A DNA stretch of 64,000 nt from Azospirillum sp. (GCA_027486405.1 JAIXPD010000014.1:62001-126000), one strand, 5' to 3'; shown: positions 7,844 through 18,437, numbered from the stretch's first letter. Notes: generated from the letters alone by a model not told the origin. Translations and numbers: made by a program.

Positions 7844-10800
7844 AGTCCTTTTCCTCCTGTCGTTGAGGTCGCACCGCCCGGATGGGCGGTCCAGCGCAGG
7901 GTCAACACCCCCGCCGCCGCCGAGAGCGGGACCCCGTCGAAGCACGGGTCGATTGACAACGCCCGCACGGGCGAAACCGCGCCATCGGGTGCACGCAACG
8001 TCCAAACCCCGCCCGCGCTGGCCGGTGGCGGCAGAATGGGCGTTTCGCCACGGATCAGCACCGGCCCAACCCCAAAGCAAATTTCCAACCGGGACAGCGC
8101 GGCGCGCACCGCGTCGGTTGGCAGGCTCACCGATCTGGCGGGCAGCAGACCACAGGCGAATTCCACCGATCCGAACGGATCCATCAACAGCACCAAATCG
8201 CTGCCCGCAGCGAATCCCACCTGCGGCGGGGCTGTGTCATCAACCGGCGCAAAGCCGGAAACGTCATGCCCCAGGGCGTAGCCCACCAACCCGTCCTGTT
8301 GGCTCATGCGGTTGCCGATGCGCAGCGGAAAGCGGGTTGTGGGAAGCGTCTGATGGTCCTGCGGGGTGTGAAAGGGTTGCAGGCGCGCGGTGACGGCGGT
8401 GATGGCCAAAGGGCGGCCGATCAGCATCTGTTCCGGCAACGCTTCGCGGCTCTGGATGGTGGGCAACGCGCCCTCGACCGTTCGGATCATCGCCTCCAGA
8501 CGGCGCGCGCCGTCGGTTCCGTCCGCCAGCCACCGCGCCACCGCCGTCAGCACGGGGTCGGATAGATTCGCGAGCGTCACCGGTGACGTGGTGTTCGACA
8601 GGCTGCGCCAGACCACGCGGTCGCCGGGAAGCAGCGCCAATTCCCCAAGAAGCCGACCGTCGCCCGCGCAAAGAACCATGGCGTTGTCGAGCCGGTTGAC
8701 GTAGAGCCACCCCCGGATCGGTGAGTCCGCCCCGACAAACGCCACGTCCAGCCGCGCGCCGTCCACCAGACGGGGCGGGACCGCAAAGGGACCGCAACGC
8801 ATGTCGTCCACCACCGCCCCCAGGCGCAGGCGGGAGCGCGGGTGCGGTTGGACGCGGGTTTCCGGTTTGGCGACCGGCTCGGCCCACTGACCGAAATCAT
8901 CGACCACCCACAGATGCTCGATCCGGAACCAACCGGCGCGGAAGGGGTGGGCGTCGCCCGCCGGGCCGTCGTCCGCCGGGGGAAGCGACGCGCTCATGGC
9001 GATGCGGTTTCGGGCCGCCAACGCCGCCAGCCCGTCAAGCCCCTCCGCCAACCGCTGCTCAAGCCCGGCGTCCAGCCAGACCACATCACCGTCGGGCCTG
9101 GGCGTCAGGATCTGGGCGTTGAGGCCGCGCAGTTGGGCCACCAGCCCGGTCAATTCCTGGCCGATGAGCGGCGTTTCCGCCAGCCGCTCAAAATCGCCCC
9201 CGTTCAGGGGGGTCTCTTCGGTCGCGGCATTCAGCGCCTGGGCCGTGAAACGACCGTCCATCGCCGCGATCAGGCTGCGGCCAGTGAGCACCCGACCCGC
9301 GTCCTGCTCGGTTGCGGTCAGCCCATCGGGTTGACGGTGGTCGTAATGGAGGTTGGTCTGTCCGATGTGGAAGCGCCAATCCGCCAATCCGCCGGGGCTG
9401 GCGCGCCATTTCAAACGCCAGTCGATGCACAGGGGCGACCAGGGCTGTTGCCCCCACACGCTGACCAACGTCTCCGGCAACACCCGGCGGCCTCTGGCCC
9501 CGGCCAGCGTCACCGCCGCAAGCCCGGCCCCGGAGCGGAAACGGTCCTGCAACGCGTCCTTCCACCGCCGCCAGTCCAGCTCCCCGGCAAAGGGCCGTCC
9601 AGCGGTCTGAACGGCGGCGGACGCCACGGCCTGTTCGAGCAACGCCGCCTCACGCGCCAAGGCGGCGAGCGGCGTCGCGAACGGCACGCCCTTGGCGCTC
9701 AGCGTCGCGGCCAAGGCGGCGAGCTGTTCGGCGGGAACCCCGCCCCGGCGCGGATCCACGGGGGCCTGAGCCACGATGTCGGCCACCGACCGGCACGGCA
9801 GCGCGGCGGGCAGGGACGCTCGGGAGGCCCCCGGCATCCCAGTCAGCATCACCACCGGATCCGCCGCGTCCCAAAAGCGGGGTTCGGCGTCGGCTTGCAG
9901 GCTCCAGCCCTTGGGAAGGCTGCGACCCAGCGCCTCGACGGCGGCGCGCAGGACCGCTTCGGCGGTCTGGGCGGCCCGCAGCTCCTGGGCAAAGCCATCG
10001 GCAGCGCTCCGCAGGCCCGCCAGATCCCCCGCCTGCCCGTCCACGCCCAGCGCCACCAGCCGTTCCCGCCACGACAGGCGCAGCGCGTTGGCCCGCGCGA
10101 TCAGCCCGCGAACACGCGCGTTGAACGCGGCGCAATCCTGGTTGAGACTGGCAAGATCGCGGCGGTTTTGCGGAGTCGGTTCCACCGCCCGATCCGCCGT
10201 GCCCTCGCCCCGGACGAGGCTGTAGCGCACCCCGGCGTCAAGTGATTTGAAACCAAGCGCATGATCCAACCGCCGCCGCTCACCGGTGGTGAGCGCCTTC
10301 GGCTTGGCAACGCCCAGCAGATGCCCCTCGAGCACCGCCCATTTCGGGCGGTTGTCCGGGGACTCCACCTCGTCGGTCCACCATTGATCGGACACCAGGG
10401 CCGACAGCGCGGAGGACACCGATCCACCCAACCCCACCGTGAACGTCATGTGCGGCGACGACCGGCCCGCATGGGCCGGGGGCGATTGTGGGCTGCCCAG
10501 CAGCGGCCCGCGATAGCCCTCGCGGTCCCAGAAATTGATGTGGGCAACCTGTCCGTGATAGAGGCACCGGCCCGGCACAGTCGCGGCGTCTCCCTCCATG
10601 GACCCGCCGGGAGGGACCCAACCGAGATGGGCCAGAACCGCCGCCGGATCGGCGGGGGCGTCCTTGCGCTTGCCCAGCACGGCGGGAAGCGCCGCCAACG
10701 GATCCTCGCCGGGGGAAAAATGCCACCCCAACACCGCGTAGCTGACCGAAGCGAGCGGCGGTTCGTTCCCCCCATGGCGCAGATCGGTCAAGGGATCGTG

Positions 10801-11490
10801 CCAGGACAGGATGTTGCGGTTTTCCGCGAGCGAGGTCGAGAAGGTGGGGGAGCCGGTCCAGGGCGTTCCCAAGGCGGTGATCGGCACACGGGTCATCCGC
10901 CGGTGCGCCGCCGCGTCGTAGACATCGAGCGGCTCGGCCCGGCCGACCCGTTGTGCCACCAGCCGCAGCTTGCCCGGGACCGCGCCGTCGGTGGTCGCCA
11001 CCGGCATCATGGCGGAGGCATCGTCCCCCGGGCAGGCCGATCCGTCGATGACCCACGCCTTGAGGTCCGCCTGGTCCGGGGTCTCGGATCGCCGCGAAAT
11101 GCGCAGGATCAACCACTGGTCCGGCAGCGACGGAAAGGCCAAGCTGTTGTCCCGCACGGATTTGCGCAACCCGTCCGGGACGATCCAACGGAGGTGGACA
11201 CCACAGTCGGCCTTGCCCGGCCGGTCCTGGGCGCGCAACGCCAGCCGCCCGCCTGTCTCCGGCACCGCCCCCAAAAAGGGGTCGATGGTGGGGTCGAGCA
11301 AATTTCTCAGGCCCGAAGTGTAATTCACGGCACCGGCTTTCCAACGCAGCGACGCGCCCTGTTCAATGGTCGGGCGAGTCAACAGCAGTTCGTCGCCGGG
11401 CGATGACGCGGTGTCCTCGATCACCAGCGCTTCGACCTGGATCGGGACAAGCAGCGGCGAGGCCGCCGCAGAGAGGCCGGGTGCGCTCAC
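7840..11490 (-). CDS. Giant protein of unknown function (1216 aa)
   Basis: A 1216-residue protein. It starts at a GTG that overlaps the previous stop as GTGA, and its own stop overlaps the next start the same way, so the three genes look translationally coupled. Features: a short conserved-looking N-terminus (PLLVPIQVEALVIED); a distinctive GVHLRWIVPDGLRK...FPSLPDQWLILRISR segment near residues 95-130; a helical, possibly coiled-coil stretch near residues 445-520; and a beta-rich end with GWLYVNRLDNAMVLCAGDG. No signal peptide, membrane segment or catalytic motif is evident. I recall similar motif combinations in large hypothetical proteins of other bacterial phyla but cannot attach a family name. 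The antisense open frames across it are shadows. Confidence 0.72.
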   Translation of the reverse strand: MSAPGLSAAASPLLVPIQVEALVIEDTASSPGDELLLTRPTIEQGASLRWKAGAVNYTSGLRNLLDPTIDPFLGAVPETGGRLALRAQDRPGKADCGVHLRWIVPDGLRKSVRDNSLAFPSLPDQWLILRISRRSETPDQADLKAWVIDGSACPGDDASAMMPVATTDGAVPGKLRLVAQRVGRAEPLDVYDAAAHRRMTRVPITALGTPWTGSPTFSTSLAENRNILSWHDPLTDLRHGGNEPPLASVSYAVLGWHFSPGEDPLAALPAVLGKRKDAPADPAAVLAHLGWVPPGGSMEGDAATVPGRCLYHGQVAHINFWDREGYRGPLLGSPQSPPAHAGRSSPHMTFTVGLGGSVSSALSALVSDQWWTDEVESPDNRPKWAVLEGHLLGVAKPKALTTGERRRLDHALGFKSLDAGVRYSLVRGEGTADRAVEPTPQNRRDLASLNQDCAAFNARVRGLIARANALRLSWRERLVALGVDGQAGDLAGLRSAADGFAQELRAAQTAEAVLRAAVEALGRSLPKGWSLQADAEPRFWDAADPVVMLTGMPGASRASLPAALPCRSVADIVAQAPVDPRRGGVPAEQLAALAATLSAKGVPFATPLAALAREAALLEQAVASAAVQTAGRPFAGELDWRRWKDALQDRFRSGAGLAAVTLAGARGRRVLPETLVSVWGQQPWSPLCIDWRLKWRASPGGLADWRFHIGQTNLHYDHRQPDGLTATEQDAGRVLTGRSLIAAMDGRFTAQALNAATEETPLNGGDFERLAETPLIGQELTGLVAQLRGLNAQILTPRPDGDVVWLDAGLEQRLAEGLDGLAALAARNRIAMSASLPPADDGPAGDAHPFRAGWFRIEHLWVVDDFGQWAEPVAKPETRVQPHPRSRLRLGAVVDDMRCGPFAVPPRLVDGARLDVAFVGADSPIRGWLYVNRLDNAMVLCAGDGRLLGELALLPGDRVVWRSLSNTTSPVTLANLSDPVLTAVARWLADGTDGARRLEAMIRTVEGALPTIQSREALPEQMLIGRPLAITAVTARLQPFHTPQDHQTLPTTRFPLRIGNRMSQQDGLVGYALGHDVSGFAPVDDTAPPQVGFAAGSDLVLLMDPFGSVEFACGLLPARSVSLPTDAVRAALSRLEICFGVGPVLIRGETPILPPPASAGGVWTLRAPDGAVSPVRALSIDPCFDGVPLSAAAGVLTLRWTAHPGGATSTTGGKGL

Positions 11491-13529
11491 GGCGTGTTCC
11501 CCCACAGGAAGGTCTGAACGGTGCCGCTGCTCATCGACGAGGCGGCGAAGGCGGAGGCGGTCAACGGGCCGGGCCGCGATCCCCCCGGAACGGATGGCAC
11601 AAGAGCGGACAGTCCCAACGCGGCCTCCGCCCGGCAACGCGCCAGCGGGCTGAAGAAGCCGTGCTGATCGGGTTCGGGAACCTCCTCCCGTTCGGTCTTG
11701 AGCCGGAAGGCCACGGCCTCCGGCGGCTCCTTCAGGGTGATCGACGCGATCCGCCCGTCGCACAGGCCCAGCAGCAGATCATCGGCCAGCCGCTCCAGCC
11801 GGTACGGGCGCACCGCCTCCGGCACCGTGGCGACGACCGTCTCCAGACCGGGCCAGTCCGACACCAGGGTCGAGCGCAGCAGAAAGCCGGTTTTCGGGCG
11901 GTCGAGATAACCGCCCTCGGGATTGGCCGTAAGAGCGGTTCCGGCGATGAAGCGCTCGACAAGGCGCGAGACCAGGACGCGCATCGACGGCCCCTGCGCG
12001 GCGCGCGGAGAGGTGCGACAGCCGCTGAGGCTCAACGCCCCGTTGGCGAGCGCGAGCAGCCAATTCGCATCGACATGAAAGAAGCGCAGGGCGGAGGCGG
12101 GAAGCGTCTGTTCCCCGGCCACCAGATACGTGAACGGAACGCCGTCCAAACGGACCAGAGCGCCCAACCACTCCACCATGGTCATCGCCGCCCGGAAATA
12201 GCCGGGGGGCTGGGTGTCGGCGTCCTCGGGCGGGGGCTGCGCAGGATCGGCCTTCGCCGCCCATTCGCGCTGGGCCCATTCGCGCCGGATCGCCTGCACA
12301 TGGTTGACCATGAAGGTGTCGAGCCGCGCCGCAACCTCGCGCGGACCGGCGTCGTCGCGGATGAACGCCCGGGTGGCGGCCAGGAAGGACGGCGACGACA
12401 GCGCCATCAGACGCCCCAATTGCCAGGCGGCGGCGTGGGACAGGATGAGGGCGTCGTCGTCCGGCGACAGGATCAGCGCGGCGTCGGCGTGCGCGAACTC
12501 GTCAAACGGCAGCGCCTGCGTCGGTTCGGGCACGAAGGGACCGCGATACCACGCCAACACCGAATCGCCGTCGGCCATCCGGTAGGGCATCGGGGTGTAT
12601 CCCAGGCCAAGAGGGCGCGCAAACGCGGCGGGCGTCTGCGCCGGTGGGGCGAAACGCAGCGTGTCGATCGTCATCCGCTGCGCCACCGCCGAGAAGCTGT
12701 GCGCGTGGTCCGGGTTGTTGGTGAAACGCCAGCGGACGAGCACAACCATCCGCAACCGGTCCGGCTCCGACGGCAGCGGGGGATGGCCCGCCCCGTCGAT
12801 CAGTTCCTCCCACCCTTCGAGCGAGACCAGCAGGGCGACGTTGGGACCGGGGGCTGGCACGCGCCGGGCCGCAACCACAGGAAATTCCCCGGCCCCGTGC
12901 ATCGGTTCGCGCGGCTTGTCCTGCATGGGAACCTTGCGGACATGGACCAGCAGCGGCAGATCGTCCAGCGACGGGCACGCGCTTTGCGCCAAGGACCGCC
13001 CAAGATCGATGACGGTGACGCGCAGGTCATCGGCGTCGCCGCCGGGTTCCATGGTCAGCTTGGGCAGCAGGACCGCGCCGTCGGTGCTCTTGCGGTCGGG
13101 CCGCAGCAACGCGGATGGCTTGACGACTTGAATCGCCGCCTCCCCGCCATTGTCCTGGAACTCCTCCTCGGTCAGCAGGAAAAGCGCCATCCAGGGAGCG
13201 CGCCGGTCCGGCCCCACCGCCAAAACCCGTTCCCACGGCAAGGCGCGTTTGCGCAGCACGATGTTGGGAATGTGGCGGTTGAAATCACCCATCGCCCCGG
13301 CGGGAGGGTAATGGGCGTGGATGTCGTTCTCGTCGATGTGATAGCGCGGGCTTTGAACGAAGAAGGCGTCGTCGCGGTAATAGTGATGGGCCTTGCCGTC
13401 CGTCGTCCCATCCAGGGCGACGGATTGCTGCATCACCACCCGGTACGCGCCCGCCGTCAACGCCGGGTGATAGGCGTCGTAGAGGGCGACGGCCAGCGAT
13501 TCGGGCGGTGTGGTGGACCGGTTCGTCAT
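11487..13529 (-). CDS. Large protein of unknown function (680 aa)
   Basis: A 680-residue protein beginning MTNRSTTPPESLAVALYD with ATG at 13529, 13 nt after the stop of the 1580-aa gene; its stop overlaps the next gene's GTG. The N-terminal part is beta-rich with a conspicuous YDAYHPALTAGAYRVVMQQ segment and a Tyr/His-rich patch (KAHHYYRDDAFFVQSPRYHI). The rest mixes strands and helices, for example SLDDLPLLVHVRKVP and LILSHAAAWQLGRLMALSS. No signal peptide, transmembrane segment, nucleotide-binding or protease motif is seen. I do not recognise the family. The tight coupling indicates that it works with the other giant proteins of the cluster, perhaps as a structural subunit; that is inference. 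Confidence 0.7.
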   Translation of the reverse strand: MTNRSTTPPESLAVALYDAYHPALTAGAYRVVMQQSVALDGTTDGKAHHYYRDDAFFVQSPRYHIDENDIHAHYPPAGAMGDFNRHIPNIVLRKRALPWERVLAVGPDRRAPWMALFLLTEEEFQDNGGEAAIQVVKPSALLRPDRKSTDGAVLLPKLTMEPGGDADDLRVTVIDLGRSLAQSACPSLDDLPLLVHVRKVPMQDKPREPMHGAGEFPVVAARRVPAPGPNVALLVSLEGWEELIDGAGHPPLPSEPDRLRMVVLVRWRFTNNPDHAHSFSAVAQRMTIDTLRFAPPAQTPAAFARPLGLGYTPMPYRMADGDSVLAWYRGPFVPEPTQALPFDEFAHADAALILSPDDDALILSHAAAWQLGRLMALSSPSFLAATRAFIRDDAGPREVAARLDTFMVNHVQAIRREWAQREWAAKADPAQPPPEDADTQPPGYFRAAMTMVEWLGALVRLDGVPFTYLVAGEQTLPASALRFFHVDANWLLALANGALSLSGCRTSPRAAQGPSMRVLVSRLVERFIAGTALTANPEGGYLDRPKTGFLLRSTLVSDWPGLETVVATVPEAVRPYRLERLADDLLLGLCDGRIASITLKEPPEAVAFRLKTEREEVPEPDQHGFFSPLARCRAEAALGLSALVPSVPGGSRPGPLTASAFAASSMSSGTVQTFLWGNTP

Positions 13530-13542
13530 GTTGGCTCCTCGT

Positions 13543-16500
13543 TCACCAGCTGCGCGTCATCGGCTGGGCACGCAGCCCACGCCGGTCAGCCTTCGTGTCG
13601 TTGACGGTGTTTGCCGGGCTGGTCGAAACGAGACTCGGCGCAACGCTGAGGCCCAACGCGGCCAGAGCCGCCGTCAGGTCGTCGTGACCCTGCGCGCCTG
13701 CGCTGGCCGGGGGGGGTGCATCGGCCTGCGGGGGGAAAGGCTCGGGCGTGCCCACCCTCGTGCCCTGGAAGACGCGCTCCTTTTCCAGATGCCGGGTGAT
13801 GCGGGCCGCCCCGCCCTCCTCCCGACGCTCCCCACCCGGAGGCTTTGCGGAGGCCAAGCCGGTCAGATACGGTTTCGTCAGCTTCGCGCCCGGCGCGCTG
13901 GACGGTTCGTCCAAATCCCACAGCGCCGCCGGCATCGCCTGTTGCTCCTGCATGAGGATCCAGCCCTTAAGATCGACCGCCTCCACCGTGCCGTCGGGAC
14001 GATCCTTGAGCACGGTCACGGCCAGGGTGGATGTGGCGTCGCGGATCGAAAGCGGGACGATACCCAGGCGCGTTTCGGCGGCCGCCCGCGTCCACGGGTC
14101 CTCACACAGCGCCAACGCCTTGGCAACGGTGCGATTCACGGCGCTTTCCCTGCGGCTGGGCAGGGTGCCCGTGGCCGTTCCGAAGCACAGGGTCGTCGCG
14201 GGCAAAACCGAGGACACCGACAGCGCCAGTTCGTCGCCGCGCACGACCCAGGGGCCTTTGGGTTGCCGGTCGCCGGGCTGCGTCAGCAGGCCGGAGACGA
14301 GCGCCGCCGTGCAGATCGCCGGACCCGCCGCCGAGCCGCCGTCGGTGGGCGTTGCCGCCCAAGCCTGGCTGGATTTGTCGAGGAACAGCGCGCCGAACTC
14401 GTTCCACCCGGTGATCTTGGGAACCGTCCCCGATTCGCCAAACGCGATGTCGAAGGACAGCATCGGCAGCTTGACCGTGGCGCGCCCGGCAAAGGGTGGC
14501 CCCCACAGGCGCAGCAGGACATCCAAGCTGAGATCGATCGTTTTGATCGGCAGATCGGCCTGCACCCGGATGGCGATGCCCGCGTCCAGCTGGTATTCCA
14601 GCGGTGCCCATTTCAGCAGGAAATCGACCTCGGCCACGAACCAGGCCTTGATCCGGTCGCGGACGAAGCTGGCCTCCAGACGCCCACCGGCCATCATGTG
14701 GGACGGCGTCAGGGCGCAATACAACTCGCCCTTCACCGTCAGTTCCGGCGTGACCGGCCAGTTGAGGCCCAGGCGCGGCACGGTGGGGTAATGGGCTGGC
14801 ACCTTGAAATCGCGGTGATAACCGCCAACCGTCAGCACGAAATCGCCCTTGCGCGCCCCGGTGAACCAGACCCCCAGCGCGAAGCCGCCGGTCAGGCGGC
14901 AGGATGGGTCGAACACCCAGGCGTTTCGGGTCAGCTCCGCTTGCAGCAGGACGCTTCCCTCCGACGGGCGCAGCGTCATCTTGATGGCGAGTTCGATGTT
15001 GCAGAAGGTCTGGCTTCCCACCGATTTTTCAAAGCGGGCAAGCCCAAGCAGCGCGAAATCCAGCTCCTTCCCGAATTGCGCGATGGCAAGGGCAAAGGCG
15101 TCGATGGCCTCGGCGATGGTGAAGCGCAGGCCGATGGCCGCGAACATCTGGCCATGGTCGAAGGGCAGATGCTGTTCCAACGTGGTGAGCATGCTTTCGG
15201 CCGACGGGGAGCCGCTGGCCGCGTCGTTCTTCATCACCAGCTTCACCAGCGGGAAATCGGCGACGTCCCCGATGGCTGGAACAACCACGCGCCGGTTCAC
15301 ACCAAAGCCCAGAGCCAAGCCGGTGATGGTGATGGCCCCCATCTTGAGACCGGCCCCGCCCGTCAGGCTCAACGTGCCATAGACGAACAGCGAGGCCACA
15401 GGCGGGCTGCGCTCATCCACCTTATAGGACCCGTACACGCCCAGCACCCCGATGGACAGCTTCGGCAACTGGATGCTGAGCTGGCCGCCATACACGGTGT
15501 CCGAAATCCGCAGGAATCCGCCCTCCACCGACACCGCGCCGCGTTTGACGCTGAGGCTGAGGCCCTTCAGATGGCCGCGCGGGGAGGACAATTTGTCGAT
15601 GGCCACCGAAATCCCGGCGTCGATCAACCCCAGTTGCACCCCCGACAGGCTGATTTTGCCCGCCAAGAGCGCCGTCAACTCCCAAGACTCACCCGTCTGG
15701 CGCAGGCCGACACCAATCTTGGCGAGATGCAGCGGCCCGCAATCGCGCTGGACCGGCAGCCAATACACATCGTCGGCCCGCGCGCCGTCCTTTTTCCCGG
15801 CTTCCGCCGGTGCGGTGTCCGCCTTCGCCGCGCTCTTGGCCTCCGCAGGCGGTGCGCTGGCGCTGGGGGATTCGGGGCTTGCGGGTTTGGCTGCGTCCTC
15901 GGCCGTCTTTGCCTTGGGGTAGGTGATCTCCTTGCGATGGTCCATGAGCCGCAGCGCGCCGGTCAGGGAGATTTTGCCCGAACCGGAGACGGGTTGCGGA
16001 AAGTCCTTCTCGACCAATCCTTTGAACAGAGCGGTGACGTCGGCCTCTTCGGCAGAGGACAGAAGGCCCATGGTCAGGTCGTCGATGCCGATCCGGTTCG
16101 AGCCGCCGGGCTTCGCCAGGGCATCCACAGCGCCGCTGATCGCTCCGCCAATCATCGGCAAGCCACGAAAATCGACCGTGACCGGGCCAACCTTCAGGCT
16201 GAATTCCCAACCCGGGGTCTTCCGGTCCGCCAGATGGGCGGCGACCAGAGTCAACCGGAACGGCCCGTCGTTGATCGTGAATTCAAAATTCAGGGCGATG
16301 CGGGTTCCGTCCTTGCCAAGGCGGAACTGGCCCACCACACGGTCGACCATGACGCTCGCCGATCCGAAGGGCGATTTGAAACCGACGCTGGCCGCCAACG
16401 GCGCAAGCGCCTTGGCCAGATCAAAACGGGTGCTCGCCTCAAACCCGAACGCCCATGTGCCGTCTTTGAGTTCCAGGTTCAAATCAACGCTGGTGGTGTC

Positions 16501-18285
16501 GAAACGGACCTTCCCGGCCCCCTTGAGGGAAAGCTTTTGGTTGTATTCGACGTTCAGGCTGTTCAGGCTCGCCTTAAGGCCAGCGATGGTGAATTCGGAA
16601 TCCGAAGCCGCCGAAAAACTCAGGCTCGATGCGTCACCCAGCGTGACCCGGGCGACGCAGTCCTTGATTTCGGCGCTGGCCAGCTCCGGCGGGGCCTCGA
16701 TCTGCAACAGATCGGTGGTCAGGGCACCAATGGGCACGCGCGGGATGGCGATGGTCCCGGTCAACGAGTCCTCAATCTCAATCGCAACCGCCGCATCGAC
16801 ATCGCCGACACCGATGGTGGCCTCGAACCGTGCGCTGATTCCACTCTTGCTCTTCTCCACCTCGAAAATCACATCGCCGATCAGCAAACGCGCGGCCCCG
16901 ATCGGAAAGGACAGAAAGCCGACCGAAACGATGGAGAGCGAGCAGGTTCTTTGCAGAATGTTCCCGGAAATCGATGCGTCGATGAACATCAGGGATTGGC
17001 GATCCCCAACCTTCGCAAGCGTGCTCATGATGCTTTCAGGCAACGACACCGCGCTGCCTTCGGCCAGACCGGCGCGGAAATGGCCGCTTGGCAGGGAGAA
17101 GGACGTTATGAAGCGGGCCGCATCCGCCCCCTGTCCGATCCGCCCCTCGCCGGTCAACTCCGCCGCCCAGGACAGGTCCTTGCCTGTGTAGCTCCCGGCG
17201 ACGTGCAGGCTGGGCGTGATGTCGATCAGGTCAAACAGCGTGAACGGTTCGGTGTAGGTCAGCCACAAGCCAATCCGTGCACCGTCAAACGTGGTGAGCG
17301 GCGTTTCAACCTCAAGCCGTCGCAAACCGGGGATGAAGCGCCCCACGCCCGATTGCCCAACCACGCCGTTCATGGAGGTGGCAAGGTCAGGCACCATTTT
17401 TCCAAACAATGCGCCCGCCGACACCAGGGTTGGCGCGTCGGCGGCAATCGTCAGGCGCTTGCTGGCCGGGTTGAACGTGATCGACGCGTCGATGGCTGTT
17501 TGTTTGGTGCCGGTTTGTTTGGTGTCGGTTTGATCGAGCTGGATGCGGCCATGCAGACCGACGGTGACGTCCGGTTTCCCCCCCTCCGCCGTGATGCGCG
17601 CCGCGCCGAGGGTGGCGCGGGTCAGTGAGATCGACAACGCACCGTCCAGGAGATCCAACGCCTTGCTGGGCAGCGCGGCAGAGACCTCGATCCAGCAGCC
17701 GTCCTGCGTCTTGCCAACACAGCCCGCGATGGACAGCGCCTTGTCCAGCCCAATCAGGGCGCGCAGTTGCGGATCAACGCTCGGCAGGAAGCTGGCGTCG
17801 CCGGTGACGTTCACCCCGGCCCGCAACGGCACCAGCTTGTGCGGCCAATCGGCCTTCAACGCCGACGCGGTGTCACGCAACCGCTGGAGATCAGCGGACG
17901 TCGCCCGCGTCGCCCCGCTGCCGGTCACGGCGAAATCGTGCGACGAACAGCACAGGCGCACCGACGACAGCGCGATCCACCCATCAATGTCCGCTTGCCA
18001 TCGCGTGAGCGCGCCATAGGCGTCGGCTGGTCGCCATTGGGGATGGACCACGTCCGACACCAGGTACAGGCCGACGCCGGTGATGACCCCACGCTTGGCG
18101 TCAAACACCGGCACCTCGAACCGCTTGGCCGACACCGTTTGATCGCCCGCCGTCAGCGACGTGATCCAGGCCTCAAGCAGGTCGCAGCCATGCTCCTTCA
18201 ATCCCACGCGTTCAAGAAACTCCGGTTCGACCTTTGACAAGGACGCAATGACCAAAGCGTTCTTTTGCCCATGACCTTCGGCCAT
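13543..18285 (-). CDS. Giant DUF6603-like protein (1580 aa), first gene of cluster
   Basis: A 1580-residue protein with no signal peptide or membrane helices. Residues 1 to about 785 are dominated by short amphipathic strands of the type LxLxGxGxI, predicting a long beta-solenoid or stacked beta structure. A low-complexity Pro/Ala/Lys/Glu linker lies at about 787-842. The segment after it contains GLALGFGVNRRVVVPAIGDV..FPLV (about residues 985-1010), which I remember as characteristic of the DUF6603 family of large bacterial and fungal proteins of unknown function. A Pro/Ala-rich tail ends the protein. AGAGGA precedes the ATG. The 152-bp AT-rich gap upstream should hold the promoter for all five genes. 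The 1372-aa antisense open frame is a shadow. The family name is from memory and needs a profile search. Confidence 0.75.
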   Translation of the reverse strand: MAEGHGQKNALVIASLSKVEPEFLERVGLKEHGCDLLEAWITSLTAGDQTVSAKRFEVPVFDAKRGVITGVGLYLVSDVVHPQWRPADAYGALTRWQADIDGWIALSSVRLCCSSHDFAVTGSGATRATSADLQRLRDTASALKADWPHKLVPLRAGVNVTGDASFLPSVDPQLRALIGLDKALSIAGCVGKTQDGCWIEVSAALPSKALDLLDGALSISLTRATLGAARITAEGGKPDVTVGLHGRIQLDQTDTKQTGTKQTAIDASITFNPASKRLTIAADAPTLVSAGALFGKMVPDLATSMNGVVGQSGVGRFIPGLRRLEVETPLTTFDGARIGLWLTYTEPFTLFDLIDITPSLHVAGSYTGKDLSWAAELTGEGRIGQGADAARFITSFSLPSGHFRAGLAEGSAVSLPESIMSTLAKVGDRQSLMFIDASISGNILQRTCSLSIVSVGFLSFPIGAARLLIGDVIFEVEKSKSGISARFEATIGVGDVDAAVAIEIEDSLTGTIAIPRVPIGALTTDLLQIEAPPELASAEIKDCVARVTLGDASSLSFSAASDSEFTIAGLKASLNSLNVEYNQKLSLKGAGKVRFDTTSVDLNLELKDGTWAFGFEASTRFDLAKALAPLAASVGFKSPFGSASVMVDRVVGQFRLGKDGTRIALNFEFTINDGPFRLTLVAAHLADRKTPGWEFSLKVGPVTVDFRGLPMIGGAISGAVDALAKPGGSNRIGIDDLTMGLLSSAEEADVTALFKGLVEKDFPQPVSGSGKISLTGALRLMDHRKEITYPKAKTAEDAAKPASPESPSASAPPAEAKSAAKADTAPAEAGKKDGARADDVYWLPVQRDCGPLHLAKIGVGLRQTGESWELTALLAGKISLSGVQLGLIDAGISVAIDKLSSPRGHLKGLSLSVKRGAVSVEGGFLRISDTVYGGQLSIQLPKLSIGVLGVYGSYKVDERSPPVASLFVYGTLSLTGGAGLKMGAITITGLALGFGVNRRVVVPAIGDVADFPLVKLVMKNDAASGSPSAESMLTTLEQHLPFDHGQMFAAIGLRFTIAEAIDAFALAIAQFGKELDFALLGLARFEKSVGSQTFCNIELAIKMTLRPSEGSVLLQAELTRNAWVFDPSCRLTGGFALGVWFTGARKGDFVLTVGGYHRDFKVPAHYPTVPRLGLNWPVTPELTVKGELYCALTPSHMMAGGRLEASFVRDRIKAWFVAEVDFLLKWAPLEYQLDAGIAIRVQADLPIKTIDLSLDVLLRLWGPPFAGRATVKLPMLSFDIAFGESGTVPKITGWNEFGALFLDKSSQAWAATPTDGGSAAGPAICTAALVSGLLTQPGDRQPKGPWVVRGDELALSVSSVLPATTLCFGTATGTLPSRRESAVNRTVAKALALCEDPWTRAAAETRLGIVPLSIRDATSTLAVTVLKDRPDGTVEAVDLKGWILMQEQQAMPAALWDLDEPSSAPGAKLTKPYLTGLASAKPPGGERREEGGAARITRHLEKERVFQGTRVGTPEPFPPQADAPPPASAGAQGHDDLTAALAALGLSVAPSLVSTSPANTVNDTKADRRGLRAQPMTRSW

Positions 18286-18437
18286 TGGATCGTCCTCTTT
18301 TGGGTGGGGATCGAAAAAGAAATAGCAGAACAGAATTGATCATCAACGCTCATAGCAACAACAAAGATAAGAACTCAAGATGACAGCCTTGATAAAAGAT
18401 AATATACTATCGATTTTCCATATTTGCTTCTTAAAAA

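Noticed and set aside
13510..17628. A 1372-aa open frame on the plus strand opposite the giant DUF6603-like gene
   Set aside because: It is low-complexity Arg/Gly/Pro-rich, antisense to a coherent protein with a good ribosome site and coupled neighbours; a high-GC shadow. The same applies to other long antisense or +1 frames (for example 465-1895, 2539-4545, 37508-40804, 45828-49376).
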